This document shows positions 34,359-46,980 of a DNA stretch of 64,000 nt, one piece after another; position 1 is the first letter of the stretch; every line of letters begins with the position of its first letter. The notes under the pieces are model-generated. The model was given only the letters and a program-made list of their open reading frames with translations, was not told where the DNA came from and did no database searches. Source of the stretch: Gymnogyps californianus (Eukaryota > Chordata > Aves > Accipitriformes > Cathartidae); assembly GCF_018139145.2 (NCBI RefSeq), contig NC_059471.1:208649494-208713493 (forward strand). The letters run 5' to 3'. The position numbers were made by a program, and so were the translations under genes.

Positions 34359-36967
34359 AGATTCATGAAAAGGAATAGCAAAAAGCTATGGAGCCTCAAC
34401 AAAAGGGATAGGTTGATACACGTTTTAGCGGTGGGACAAAGTTTTACCAAATGCTTAGTAATTTAAAAGAACTGATCAAATAGTAAGAAACCTTACTCTC
34501 TCTCTAGCTCTTTTAATGAATTGTTGCACGCTTGCCCAAGTGATTTTTAGTGAAACTAGTGATACCATATTTCATCATCTTTCCTTTTTTGATCTCATGT
34601 TCAGAGGGAGAATTAGTAAAGCACCAAGGTGCCTAGTTCTACCCAGCTAAAACCCACCAGATTTCAGTTCTGCATGTTCTTGAATACTTTATTTATGCAA
34701 AAGTTTGTACAGTCTATAGGAAAGATATACCTCCTTCCACCTTGCTCTGTCTAGTAGGGTCTCTGTCTCTCAGTTAAAGGCTTTAGCTAGCACCGTACTA
34801 ACATTAATCCACCGCATTCACACAGCAAGGTTCCTGCTAGTTATTTAGAGACAGGTTTTCTTCTTTTTTCTTGAATGACAAAACTCACTGGTTAAAACAT
34901 TCTCTTTTTTCAAATTCTCAAATAATGACAGAAATTTATTCAACAAGCAGTACATGATTTTGGGGAAGCCTACAAACAACACCAGCAGCCTATTAAGCAC
35001 AGTTTGAAAATTGAGTAGAAAGCACATAAATATTTCCACAACTCAAGTTGTATTACCATTACTGCCATTTCAGTTAAGGAAGAAACACAGTCAGTATATT
35101 TTTGCCACTAACTTGTACAACAATGTATAGGTATTTAGTAGGAAATGATAACTTATTTTAATTCCAATAGCAACATCGCTGGAATTGCTCACAGCTGCCT
35201 CATCCCAAACAACTCTGCAACAACTACAAAATATATGACACAGCTCCCCTCATCCTCTCTAGGACTGGAGTGACCTATATCATACATTTCTTTAGATAAA
35301 TTATTAAACTTACACTGGATCTGCTGAAAAGTACCAGCAGATGACAACATCTAATAGATTCACAATCTCATTTGCCACAAGTTCATGGAGAAATATCAGC
35401 CCTTTAACATTTTGAGATGTTTTACTTCTCTTTGAAGGAATACTACTTATTGTCAAATCCTGGTCTTAGACTAAGTATCTCAGCAAATACAAATTCTGTC
35501 AAATGTGTATCTTATTTCTCAGAGCAAACTGTGTAAAAAGATTAAGCGTAAGGAAAAATGACAAAAGTATGTTTATGGATAAAAGAGCAAGGCATGGCAT
35601 AAAATAGCTTGGACAGAAAATAATATTTTAATAAAACTTCAATATAATGTGTTACTGGGGTTTCAAGTCATTAAATATTCATTATTTCTGTACCTTGAGA
35701 ACTGTTGTATTCCCAAGCATATAAAATTTCAGTCTGCCAGCTACAATCCTAGCTTAGTGTAGATCATCTCACTTTCCTGATCTATTATGCAAGCACTACT
35801 AACGATTTACTTGATAAATGCTTCAAATTAAAAACTGTAACATCTATTTTCATTTATTTAACAGAAGAACTTCTATCGCCAGTTGTATGGTTCAGATTGA
35901 GAGAAATCAAGAAAAGCAAAATACAGCAGCATGACGCCTTCGCTATTTCCTTGCCAATAAAAATATCTCTAAGCAGTATAAATCACCGTACTCTGCTGTT
36001 AAAGCCAATAGCAGATAATGTTGCTCAATAATAAATCACTCCATGGCTGATTATTTAATATCTCACTTGGTTTATAAATGTCCATGTCATGTTATTAAAT
36101 GCCAAGTCATAAATGTAACACTTAAGTAATACATAAAGTCAAAATTTAACTCCTGAAGATTACTATAATCCACTGAGGAATGTTTTCTGATTTTTTTTTT
36201 TTTGTTTTTTTTTGGTAATCCCCCATTTCATTACCTAGTTGTAAAAAAAGGAACATCTAGTAGCTTGTAAGGAATATAAAACTGTACACTTTTGTGCTCA
36301 CTGATACTGCTTTGTTCACATTTGCAAAGAAGAAATACGTATTCAAATGAGATTTGAGAATGCAAAATATCACAATTGAACACCACATCTAATCATGTCT
36401 AGGTAAGGCTGCAAGGCATTGCAGAAGGACTTAAAGTAAAATGAATGGAGAATGCAAAGTAAAACGAAGTTCAGAGCACATGCAAGGACACATCTGTTCT
36501 CTTTGTGTCAAATGAAAACTGCATCACCAAAAATTGGGAGCCTAAATATCAAAACAAGTCAAAAGGGAAGAAACAGTGCTTGCAAGGTGCAAGTCAAGAT
36601 AACCAAACCACAGATTTCTAAATCTGTTTCAGGATATCCCTGAAGGTGCTATAGAATAAAATAAATAACCGTTATCAGGTTCCAAATTAATTTTAAAACA
36701 CCCAGGAAATAAACCTCAAAATTAATAAGGGTTTGATCATTCAGATGTCCTTCCCACCAGTGTGTAGCTAAAATGAGCAAAACCAAAAGGTTGATACTGA
36801 AGCTACTATAAAGCTGAAGATAATACAGTTCATCATACTAAACGCAAGGAAGCCCATCACCTGAAAACCCCCCTCAGCTTTCTGGGTTCAAACACAGGGA
36901 ACTAACTCACAAAAATAGTCCAGAAACAGGTGATAAAAAAAAAATGTTTCAGTGGTTGTAAAGACTC
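34359..36967. other. Unannotated DNA, AT-rich
   Basis: No gene is seen. The stretch at about 35990-36130 is AT-rich without being repetitive and has several TTTAAT, TTATAAA and TAAAT words; it may be a conserved non-coding element. A T-rich run lies at 36189-36213. Confidence 0.45.
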
Positions 36968-37412
36968 CTACACACAGAGCCTTTGAACGGACTGGGATTG
37001 CTTAAAAAGGAGCTGAATAACGCTGCATTCACAACTGATAAAATGATCAACGAAACAGTCAGACCTGGCTCCACTTGGCAAGAGGCTGCCAGGGGCAGCA
37101 AAATGGCTGTGGTCCTCCTGCCTGCCGGGTTTGTGCCACAACCTGGGAAAGTCGCGGCTACTGCTGGTGGTCCTCTCCTCCTCCTCCTCCTTCCTCCTGC
37201 TGCTCCAATGCTGGGGGCAGCTCACCAGGGATGCAGCACTGGGCTGCTCTCACTCTTCCCTCCTTCTCTGGTCTTCCTCTGGCCTCCCTTTCTTAGAATA
37301 GCAAAAATCATTTGTACCCATACTACAAAGCTGCCTGCAGCTTATTCTGGAGAAAAAAAAAAAAAAATGCTATGCACTCTACTTTACACTTTCTTAAAAA
37401 AGCAAAACTAAA
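36968..37412. other. GC-rich block of unknown nature
   Basis: From about 37070 to 37270 the base composition is clearly richer in G and C than the surroundings, with CpGs at TGCCGGG and GTCGCGG and a CTC/CCT microsatellite at 37171-37203. A 142-codon plus-strand frame (36983-37411) crosses it; its leucine run LLLLLL comes from the CTC repeat. I recognise no protein family, and the overlapping frames in other phases argue that base composition keeps the frame open. It could be an old repeat, a 5' exon of a non-coding RNA, or a small CpG-bearing regulatory region. Confidence 0.35.
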
Positions 37413-40400
37413 GGGCCACCTCATGAAATGCAGAAAAAAGCCCAGCGCTGGTACAAACATACATCAGTAAATTTCAAAAAGATCATCCAGATAATTCACT
37501 AGCAGAACATATTATCAAGCTTTAAAGAAGATTTTTACATGGACAAAAAATTCCTCAATGTTTCATTTGTGTTCATTAGAAAACAAATGTGCACAGTAAG
37601 ATACAAACTCTGATAGCTCAGCCACAAGCTCTTCACTAACAGATGTGATCAAGAAAAGTCATCTGTCCCTGGTGCATAGGGAATTCTGCAACAATCATCA
37701 CAATTTCTTAGACCCCATTCTGAAATAGCTGGTAGTAGCCAAGGTGAGAGGTTAGTCATGAGCAGGGTTGAGTTTTGTTTGTTGGGTTTTTTTTACTCCC
37801 TGCTGTACACACAGAAATCACATCACCTTTTTCCTTTCTGCTGCTTCTTATTGCAGATTCCCTCCCATTTTACTGCTTCTATTCACCACCATTTGCATTG
37901 TTACTCTCAGTGTACCTCAAGCTCTTTTACACTCCTGGTCTATCAGGAAAGACTTAGTTGCATGCTGAGCAAGCTAGAGAGACCAAAGGCCTGGGGTGCC
38001 TCATTCACCATGGAGCTGCTCTCCTCACCCTGCAGCTTTCCAAGAAGCCAGCCCACACCACTGTGCTGGCCAACACAGACAGGAAATAAAACATGATTAA
38101 TGCATACAACATGGAAAAGACCTTCGAAGTAGTTAACTAAGATACTTCTTAAGGATACAGCTAACCAGATTAATTTTGGTGCTCTTCAGACATAATACTA
38201 CTAACATTTTCAACTTGCACCAAAACAAAGAACCAGAAAAGACTATTAAAAAATATAGCAAGAATCGGAGGAAAACACACAAACAAAAAACACTGATACC
38301 AGACATCTAGAGATTTTATAGATCAGCCAAAATCAGGTGGTTCATTCACTTGTTTCAATACAGATATCTCTGTGGAGGCATTTGAGATGCCCTACAATAT
38401 CCTCGCTGGCCTCCAGCTGCTGTTTCAGAGAGCACGTGCCCTATCTGCCAGCCCGTGTGACTGTTTTGCACACCAGGGACATTTGGCTGAGGCAGCTAAA
38501 TTGAACCCAGAATGCTCATCAGTAAAACAAGTCAATACTATAAGTCAATTTTAAGAAATAAAAAAGTAATAACTTTTTCATTTATAATATTTCTCTAGGG
38601 CTTCCTAGTCTTCACTTTCAAAATATATCACAGCTTAGAACAGCAGGTTTTTCTGTCCTAAGAAAGTGTGCATTAGACGAAAACCACACCCAGAATAAGA
38701 CTATCCTGAATGAAATCAAAGAGAATTAAATAAAAAAAGAACAACACAGGAAAAGCTCTTGAACTGGAATAAAGAGAGTAAGAGATCCACCACCAGGTGC
38801 ATAAACAGAGTAGAGAAGTAGGAAAGATACATTAGCAAGAGTAAGCTGCAGCAAAGGGAGAGGACAGTATAAATTCAGCATATGGAACCCAAACCAGCCA
38901 CTTTTGCACACATAGATTATTATGTCAAATTGATTGTTTCCAACTCTATCGATATTTATTGTGTTTATTTAATTAACTGATCTATATGAACTGGTATAAT
39001 GCTGAAAAATGTCTGTTAAGGGCCACTATTCTTCTTCCAGTGAAAGCTGAGGATGCTTAGCACTCTGTAGGAAAAAGACTCCATGTAGAAGGACAGACTG
39101 AGCACAAAACTGCAGACTTACAAGTTCATACATGGTGATTCAAGGTAGAAGAACCTTGCCAAAGCAGCCAAGGTTTTTACAAGTCTCATACCTTCATTCA
39201 ATCACTACAAGCAGAGGCCTTCACCCCTCAAGTTGTGCTTAACAATTAAAAATTGTCATGACCGAAAAAGACAAAAGCACAAATCCTAACAAGACTTTAA
39301 CCCAAGCAGTACATGAGAGTTGAAAGAAATTCTACTAAAACCCACCCGCCAATCTCCAGAAACCAACACAACCCCAGTGCTTCCTCACAGAGTTTAGGCA
39401 AACAAACATTATAATTTTGAATTAATGGTCTACTCTTTAGCTGTCTCCTGCTGATTACAACAGTCCTGAGCTTTTGATATCCTAATTTCATTTCAATTAC
39501 AGTAAAAAACAGATGTATGAAAAAATAACTAGTAACAAGAAGTGTGGACTCTACTTTTATAGAAGCATACTTTTGGCTGAAGCTGATGAAAGATTTCTCT
39601 GCTGCCATGGGGAGGCTTGAGATGCAAACCTGGTTTCTCCGGCCCTAAAACTGCCAAGGTGCAAAGCATCTGTCTGCTGCTTTAGGAGTCTGGAATTGCT
39701 TCAGACTTGCTGGACGTTGCTACTAATTCCCATCAGCTCTCCAAAGGCTAGATTTCTGTTTTCACTTTACTTTGTACTTTTGCCCATTCTGGTTCTGCAG
39801 TATTGTAGGAGTGAAAGAGAATTAGTTGGGAGAAACGTATACAGACGCAGTGAGAAACATGGCAAGAGGACAGAAAGGAAAAGCACAAATTATTTTTCAG
39901 TCTCAGCTGTATATGGCATGATTATCTGTATATCATCCCTACCACAGCTGATGAGTGTCTCTAGGGGATCAGCAGGTTTCTCAAACTCTAGTTACAACCA
40001 AGAATTGTTAAGACATTAAACAAAATGAAGGAGGTTCTCAGCATACTGAAGGGCCAGGCAGCACTAACAGGCTCTGCCCTCGGGCTGTTAAGAATGAGAC
40101 TGAGAGATGCTTCAAACTACACTGCTTTTGCTAGGAACTGAGGCTGTTTTCCTGGATCTGACCAAAGATGATAGCTTCTCACTGACACACAGATGGTCAT
40201 ATACACACACTGAAGTTCAAAACAACATTTCGCGCTGTCATCAAAATAGGCTAGCAATAGGATTTTATAATTTTACTTATGGAAGATCTGTATACTACTG
40301 CTCATTTGGCCTCAAGTGTCTTCCCCGTTTTTTAATCAAAACATTGCACGTTGTAGTCTGTATGCAACAGACTACTAAGCACATTGATGTTCCTTCCACA

Positions 40401-40606
40401 TGGTTTTTGAGTCATTATAAATGTATCCAAATTAACTATATTTTAGGAAGAACATCATCTTCCTTCTTTATGCACATGTTTACATAAACACACATTAGCC
40501 AATCTGCATCTACGCATCTTTTTCTATGTCAATCCCAAAAATCAGTCCCAGGTGGCATTAGTTATTTAAATGCCGTTGACAGCTTCATGAGAAATTCATA
40601 GCTGTG

Positions 40607-40634
40607 CTCACAGTGAAGGGAGGCTCACTGTGAG
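40607..40634. repeat. Perfect 10-bp-arm inverted repeat
   Basis: Arms CTCACAGTGA (40607-40616) and TCACTGTGAG (40625-40634) flank the 8-base loop AGGGAGGC. A second partial complement, CAGTGAGCCTCTCCTG, lies at 40705-40720, so an alternative longer-range hairpin is possible. Confidence 0.85.
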
Positions 40635-43600
40635 TCAGACAATGCCCGAGTTTTGGACAGTTGCTATTATACATACCTCTTTTTAATCAGGGAATACAAT
40701 CAGACAGTGAGCCTCTCCTGCAATGCTTTGCCTCAAAGAAAATAAGGCAGATTATTTTCTACTATGAAAGGACAAATCTGATGAAAGACTTTATAACCTG
40801 ACCTTAGAGAAACACACAAAAATGGAGTAAAATAACACTGAATAACCTGGTGCATACTTTCATGAATCAATTAAAATCATGGGTTGCACAAGATTAAAAT
40901 AGTTTCATTATATTGTACATAAGGAGGAAGAATTTCCCCATCCCCACAATTCCAGTGAATCTTGGAAAACGAACAAAAATACTACAAGGTAAAACACTAC
41001 AAAATTAACACAACCTCACTGCACAACTATAAGAAGCAAAACCAGGACAAATAAATCTATATTTGTCAAGTATTAATATAAAAACTAGCGTTAAGTGCAC
41101 TTCCAACTCACACAAAGTTGCTATCGATAATTTATTAATACAAAGAGCTTTTACACCTATATCCTTCAAGCCTATAGTAAAGTGAGGATTACTTATCACA
41201 CGATGATATTAAAGGTTATGTATAACCTCAGTTCAGGAAAACAGCCTAGAATTACGGAAAATACATCTAGATGTATTTTATCGGTACCAGCAACTACAGT
41301 TCCAGCTAAAACAATAAACTGAAGCTTTAGATGTCCAAGCCTATGATCTTCATGCATCTTCAGGAGCAATGCACGATGCTTCAGATGATACTTAGTCTTT
41401 CTGCCCTGAATGATTTCTAGGAGAATGTATTTAATCCAGCAATGGTGAGATACTGCTGTTAGTACCAAGTAAGAAGAGACACACAGCACTTACTGTGTTC
41501 TGAGCTGGAGACAAAGGGTAACAGGCAGGAGAAGAGGCACTTTCCCAGAGCCTAGGCAGGCGCATAAAAGTCTTATTTTCACACGTAAGACCCATACATT
41601 TGGATAATACAAAGGGAAATTCACCTCAGAGCCACTTCTTTGAGACTCCCAATATCATAGCAAACCTCAAGACTGGGGTGAAATGGAGGAGGAGGAAATA
41701 GATAGAGCTGGGATATGGAGAAGGACCAGGTATCACATCATCACTTCTACTGACCTGCAGGAAGTCACTATGATACAAGAACTGTGAAATATAAGGAATA
41801 GGGACTGACTTTGCTCAGACAGCTCTCAGCAATGCTGGCTTAGCTTGTCTGCCTACTGCCACAGCAGAAACCACTGGGAATAGAAGACAAATCTCTTTTG
41901 ATTTCAATATCACAAAGCATATGATGAGATACTGCAAGTGGAAAAGGCACCAGTGTGGAACTTCAGGGCATCTTTGTTTTGCTTTACTCTTTCCTCAATT
42001 CAGACCAAAATGGGTTTTACACTTTTGAGTTTGCCTGTGACTTATTCCCATGTTGATAAATTATAATTATCACTGAAACAGCTGGATATAGCAGCAAGAA
42101 CAGGTGGAGGATTTACCCATCTGCTACACATTAATAGCTATAAATAGGATAGTGCAAAAGCAATTAAGTCCATACTACTTTTTAACTATAAGTGTACAAA
42201 ATGCTGTATAAAGTCTGGCAGCAGCAGCAGCAATAACCAGCCCTCCCTACACGCACCCAGAAGAAGAATGCAATTTGGTACTGATTCACAGAGACAGACA
42301 GCACAGAAAAATTCAGGAAGAGGAAGAACTGAGATGTTATTAGATTTAAAAATAAGATCAGTCAAAGGGTGAAAAGAAGCGAGAATGTTTGAGAGGAGAC
42401 AAAAATAGAGTTAAAGAAACTGGGGGAAATTACAGGAAACTATTTTTAAGGTGTTATTAACACTTGCTATGTTTGAAGTGAGAATGAAGCAAAAATTAAA
42501 CATCCCAAAATAAAAGCTTACATTGAATACTTCATGGAAAGGTTACTTTTCTGATAGAAGTGGCATCTTCATGTTTCCCTAAATCTTTGATTTACATACA
42601 AGTAAGATTGTGGTCAGTGTGTTTCAGATGATTAAAGCAAGGGGAGGGAAGGCAAGGAAACAAAACCACAAGACCCTCAGCCATCTGTGAAATTCCTGTG
42701 AACCACACTGTTTCCCTGGGTATAATGACAGCTACACTAATAGTCCACTTGCCAAAACTTCAGCTGCATGGAAAATATACAAAATGCATTTAGATGTGTT
42801 CAGTTCCCTCTAAAGGTAAGTCTTGCTTCATATTCACAATTATCTAATCAGTAACGAAGCTGCATTGGCATAAGGCTAAGTTAAAATGAAGATTAGTCAC
42901 TCTGACTATGCTGAAGCATCTGTCAAGGATATAATTTCATAGCGTTTTTCTTGGACCAAGGCCACACTTGCCACATTGGCCAACAAGATGGCTGAATTTA
43001 AAGATTGCAATTTCATTGCAATTCAGTTGTATTGAAAGAGACCATTTTTACAACTGCACTGGTAAAACTAGGTATAAATTGTCATTGTCCCATCCTACAC
43101 ACATCAGGAGTATCACAAAAGAAAAGATGGTAATCTGAATACAAACTCCAGTCCTAGAGCCGAGGCACGTGATCAAAGGCATATGCAGTTGATACGGTTT
43201 GGGAGTCTCCTCAGAAAACAAAAGAAATGACAGGGTGAAAAAAGTATCCACTCCCACACTCAACTTTCCTAGAGTTAAGACACATTGGCAGAGCAGCAAG
43301 TAGGGAAGAAACTACTACTACACCTGACCAGTCCCTGAGATACTTAGTTTAGCCCCGTTCATGTACACAGATGAAAGCAAGTGTGTGTATGAAAGAATAT
43401 TCCTGCAAAGTGCCAATGGCTGTAACTGAAAGAAGTAGCAAATTAATACATCCATAAAAAACTTGGAAAAGTGCTAGCATGAAACCTAGATCTGACAGTA
43501 TGTAACAGTAGCTACAAGAAATGTGATACAGTGGACTTAATATATTCCGTGCTGGAATATAGCGCAGTGACAGACATAGCACAGACAGAGCAGAGGAAGA

Positions 43601-46368
43601 GTTATCCAGAGAACTTTCTTCTGAGTCTGTCTTTGGTTTTGTTGATGATCAAGAAGTTAAAGCTCCTTAGCTGGATATATAAATTGGCAACCAAAAACAA
43701 TACCATAACACACAGAAATAAGTTTTAAAGTAGGTAAGTGATTATCAAAATCTCAGTTTATACATTAACATGAATGAAACTAGACAAATGAGAACAGATA
43801 TTGTTTTGGGGCGATTATTTACCATTGCTAATGCATAAAAGTGCAATAAATGTAGCTATTAGCATAGGAATACTTTCATCCAGCTGTAATCTCAACATTC
43901 ACTGAATTAAAAGAGAAAGTAATAAACTTAAAGATACCTTTTCCTTCTCCACATTAGAAATACGTAACATACACCGTGAAGACAGAAGTCTAGAGAAAGA
44001 GACCTTCGTAATGTCTACACAATCCCATTAAAAAAAAGAACAGAAGTAGTGCCAAACACAACGCTTACATCTAGCTCTACATGTGAACTTTAAAAGAGGC
44101 AGAAGGGTTCAGATCTAGTGATCCGGCTAAAGACCATCTCCACAAGTGATTCATTTTATTTGATCTAAACACCCAGAGTTGCAAAATTCCTTCTTCTGCA
44201 GCCTGGTCTTATCATATTTTGTGGAAAAAAGGCAAAGACAAGACTCAGTGCAACCTCTGGAAGAGCTAAATATTAAGATATGTTTTTTTCCCAAGTCATT
44301 CTTTATTTGCTGACTCAATAAAAATCAGTTCTGTTTTCTGAGATGTTTTAGTTAATATCGTACTAGGATGAGTGCTATACACAATGTTGAACACGGTCAA
44401 TGGTTGGCTGCAGAAACCTTGAGTTCTGTTTCTCAGAGTTAACACTGTTTTCTCCATTTCCCAGATCACTTTGAAGCTAGACTAAACTGTAACCATAATA
44501 GATTTTCAATGAAAAAAATTTTTTTTGACTATGTGATGATTAGTGGGTAAGAAAATGGAAATAAGTGAAGACGTTGGTTTGGTTTGTTTTTTTTCACTAA
44601 TAGTAGGCAGTGTCATGAATCAAAATTTGGTGGCATATGAATCTTTGGAACAGTAAAAGAGAGAGTGCTTTGCTCATGAATCTAACAGTCTTTGCTCTAC
44701 AGGTGATGGCACTTTTCTGCTCTTTGCTCAGCCATGTGTCAGAGGAAATTTAAACTACATGAGAGCTCATCTTCAATTACACTGTTCACAGGCAGAAGAA
44801 ATCACTTTTTTCAATTAGTCTTACTGTTTAATACAAACCATACAGTCTTACCCAAACTGAGACAATCTCTATGTAATAATAAATAGACTACATCTATTTT
44901 TTTCTTGATTTCCACAGCATTTCTGGTAGTAGCTCCTCATGTCATGCAATGGAAAAACAGTGTATTACCACCAGTTCTCGGTACTTTGTTGCAGTAACTA
45001 GCTGTGCTCAGTCCTGCACCTTTTCTGATTGTCTAAAATTAGCTATGTTCAGTTTGCAATTAGAACTGTTTACCCCTGAGAGCTGTATGCTATCAAGCTA
45101 TGTTCAGCAGGTACTCGAAGAATCTTGCAAAAGCTGATCTTAAACTTTTCCTCATCAAAATAGACCGAAAATATATTTTTCTCTTTTTCTAGAGGTCATC
45201 TGTTTATTTACATATAAAGTAATTGTTACAGCTTCTTAGGCGCCCTTCCAACATATCAGCGTATTTGTGAACCACAGTCACAAAAACATACGTTTTATAC
45301 ATAAAATAAGAATAAATTGTCAAATACCTCTTGGCCTTTAAGTACAGCACCATAGCATTACAGCACACCAGCATTCTTGCTAATCCAGGATTCATATGCC
45401 CACTACTTCATATGCCATAGGGTGTGCTAAAATTTGTTTACAGCGCAGTCAATGATTAACTAATCTAAACTACTCTTTTTACTTTAACCGTAAGATCACA
45501 CTTTTCCCTTGCCAGCAGTCTATTATACAGCATTTCTTTCTAATGCAGAAACATTACAATATCCTACAACAGAAATAAACAAACAAAAACAGACTTGCAT
45601 ATTCATTTTAGATAAACACACATAATGAAATGCTAAAACCAACCTTTCTGAAAATCTACAGACCTCTTGGCTCTGCAAAATGTAGGTAGTAATCTCACAA
45701 GGACAGACTTCCTAATGATTTCTGATGATTTACATTCCTAGCTGGGTCTGAGCAAGATGTACGGAGACAATAAAAAAATCTTCTCCCTATAGAACGCAAT
45801 GCAAATTGGGCACCAAATAGTCTGTATGCTGATATACAAGCAGATGGAGACTTTCTACAGTTTAATAATTCCCATTTTAAAAGCTGTTGTCATCATTTAT
45901 ATTTCAGTAGCATTTAAAAACCATGGCTAGGATTGCACTGAGCAAAATGGAAAGCAAACAGAGCTGGCAGACCAAACAGTCAAGTCAATGACTGGAAAGG
46001 GAAATGAAAACAGTGCCCACGGATGGTCAGTTTTAGAATCAAGAGCTCTGAATATCCAGTTCAAGTCCACCTACAGCAAGTGTTATGAGTTACTATGGGT
46101 ACAGACAGCCACTTGGATGACAAAGATGGCTTGCCTTCAGAAATGACTGTAAAGTTGAATTCCACTCTTGGATATACTGGTGCATATGAGGGAAATTCTA
46201 CTGTGTCAGTGAAGCTACTTCAGATTTATACTGATTTAAATGAGAGCAGACGATGGGCTGTAATCTGCTGTCTGGTTTATAATAGCTCAGAGGTTCACAT
46301 GGAAATATTATATATCTTTACTATAACAACTCTAATAACCATCCTCTTGCATAAAGAAAAATCAGCTG

Positions 46369-46373
46369 ATGAC
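46369..46373 (+). repeat. Target-site duplication, left copy (ATGAC)
   Basis: ATGAC immediately left of the LTR, identical to 46976-46980. Confidence 0.9.
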
Positions 46374-46975
46374 TGTCGTGGTTTAACCCTAGTCAGCAAC
46401 TCAGAACCACGCAGCCGTTTCCCCCTCCCCCCTCCCAGTGGGGTGAGGAGGAGGAAAGCAAAGGGAAAAAAGTAAAACTCGTGGGTTGAGATAAGAACAG
46501 TTTAATAACTAAAGTAAAATATAATACTAACAATAGTAATAATGAAATATAATAATAATAGTAATGAAAAGGAATATAACAAAAAAGGAGGGGGGGGAGA
46601 AGGGAAAAAAACCAGTGATGCACAATGCAATTGCTCACCACCCGCTGACTGATGCCCAGTTAGTTCCTGAGCCGTGATCTGCGCCTCCCGGCCAACTCCC
46701 CCTTGTTTATATACTGGGCATGACATTCCATGGTATGGAATACCCCTTTGGCTAGTTCAGGTCAGCTGCCCCGGCTGTGCTCCCTCCCAGCTCCTTGCAC
46801 ACCTGCTTGCTGGCAGAGCATGGGAAACTGAAAAGTCCTTGGCTTAAGATAAGCGCTACTTAGCAACAACTAAAACATCAGTGTTATCAACATCATTCTC
46901 ACACTAAATCCAAAACACAGCACTGTACCAGCTACTAAAAAGAAAGTTAACTCTGTCCCAGCCGAAACCAGGACA
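46374..46975 (-). mobile_element. Solo LTR of an avian endogenous retrovirus, subfamily B, intact target duplication
   Basis: Read on the minus strand it starts TGTCCTGGTTTCGGCTGGGA and ends GGGTTAAACCACGACA. It is flanked by identical pentamers ATGAC at 46369-46373 and 46976-46980, a perfect 5-bp target duplication that fixes both boundaries. TATATAAAC is at 46705-46713 and ATTAAA at 46501-46506, both on the minus strand. The TTA-rich middle is kept (AAT units at 46551-46560). There is no coding sequence. The intact duplication suggests a fairly recent insertion followed by LTR-LTR recombination. Confidence 0.95.
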
Positions 46976-46980
46976 ATGAC
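46976..46980 (+). repeat. Target-site duplication, right copy (ATGAC)
   Basis: ATGAC immediately right of the LTR, identical to 46369-46373. Confidence 0.9.

Larger units (their letters stand above)
37413..46373. other. Unannotated non-coding DNA
   Basis: Nine kilobases with no gene or clear transposon that I can recognise. Visible patterns are (CAG)4 around 42221-42233 and a hairpin at 40607-40634 (listed separately). A tRNA-like pair of boxes near 46023-46068 is treated as a finding. Frames of 103-126 codons at 39297-39608 (-), 39696-40019 (+), 40107-40487 (+) and 46095-46475 (+) lack known motifs; the last runs into the neighbouring LTR. Confidence 0.5.

Noticed and set aside
36983..37411. 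142-codon open frame, longest in the window
   Set aside because: Kept open by GC-rich, stop-poor sequence and a CTC repeat; overlapping frames are open in the other phases too; no known family.
40107..40487. 126-codon open frame on the plus strand
   Set aside because: No recognised motif and AT-driven codons; no flanking exon evidence.
46095..46475. 126-codon frame next to an LTR
   Set aside because: The end of the frame lies inside the minus-strand LTR (its antisense), so the composite frame arose after insertion and is not an ancestral gene.
13250..46975. A complete provirus spanning several LTRs
   Set aside because: The LTRs differ in orientation and subfamily, have different flanks, and no gag, pol or env sequence lies between them; they are separate solo LTRs.
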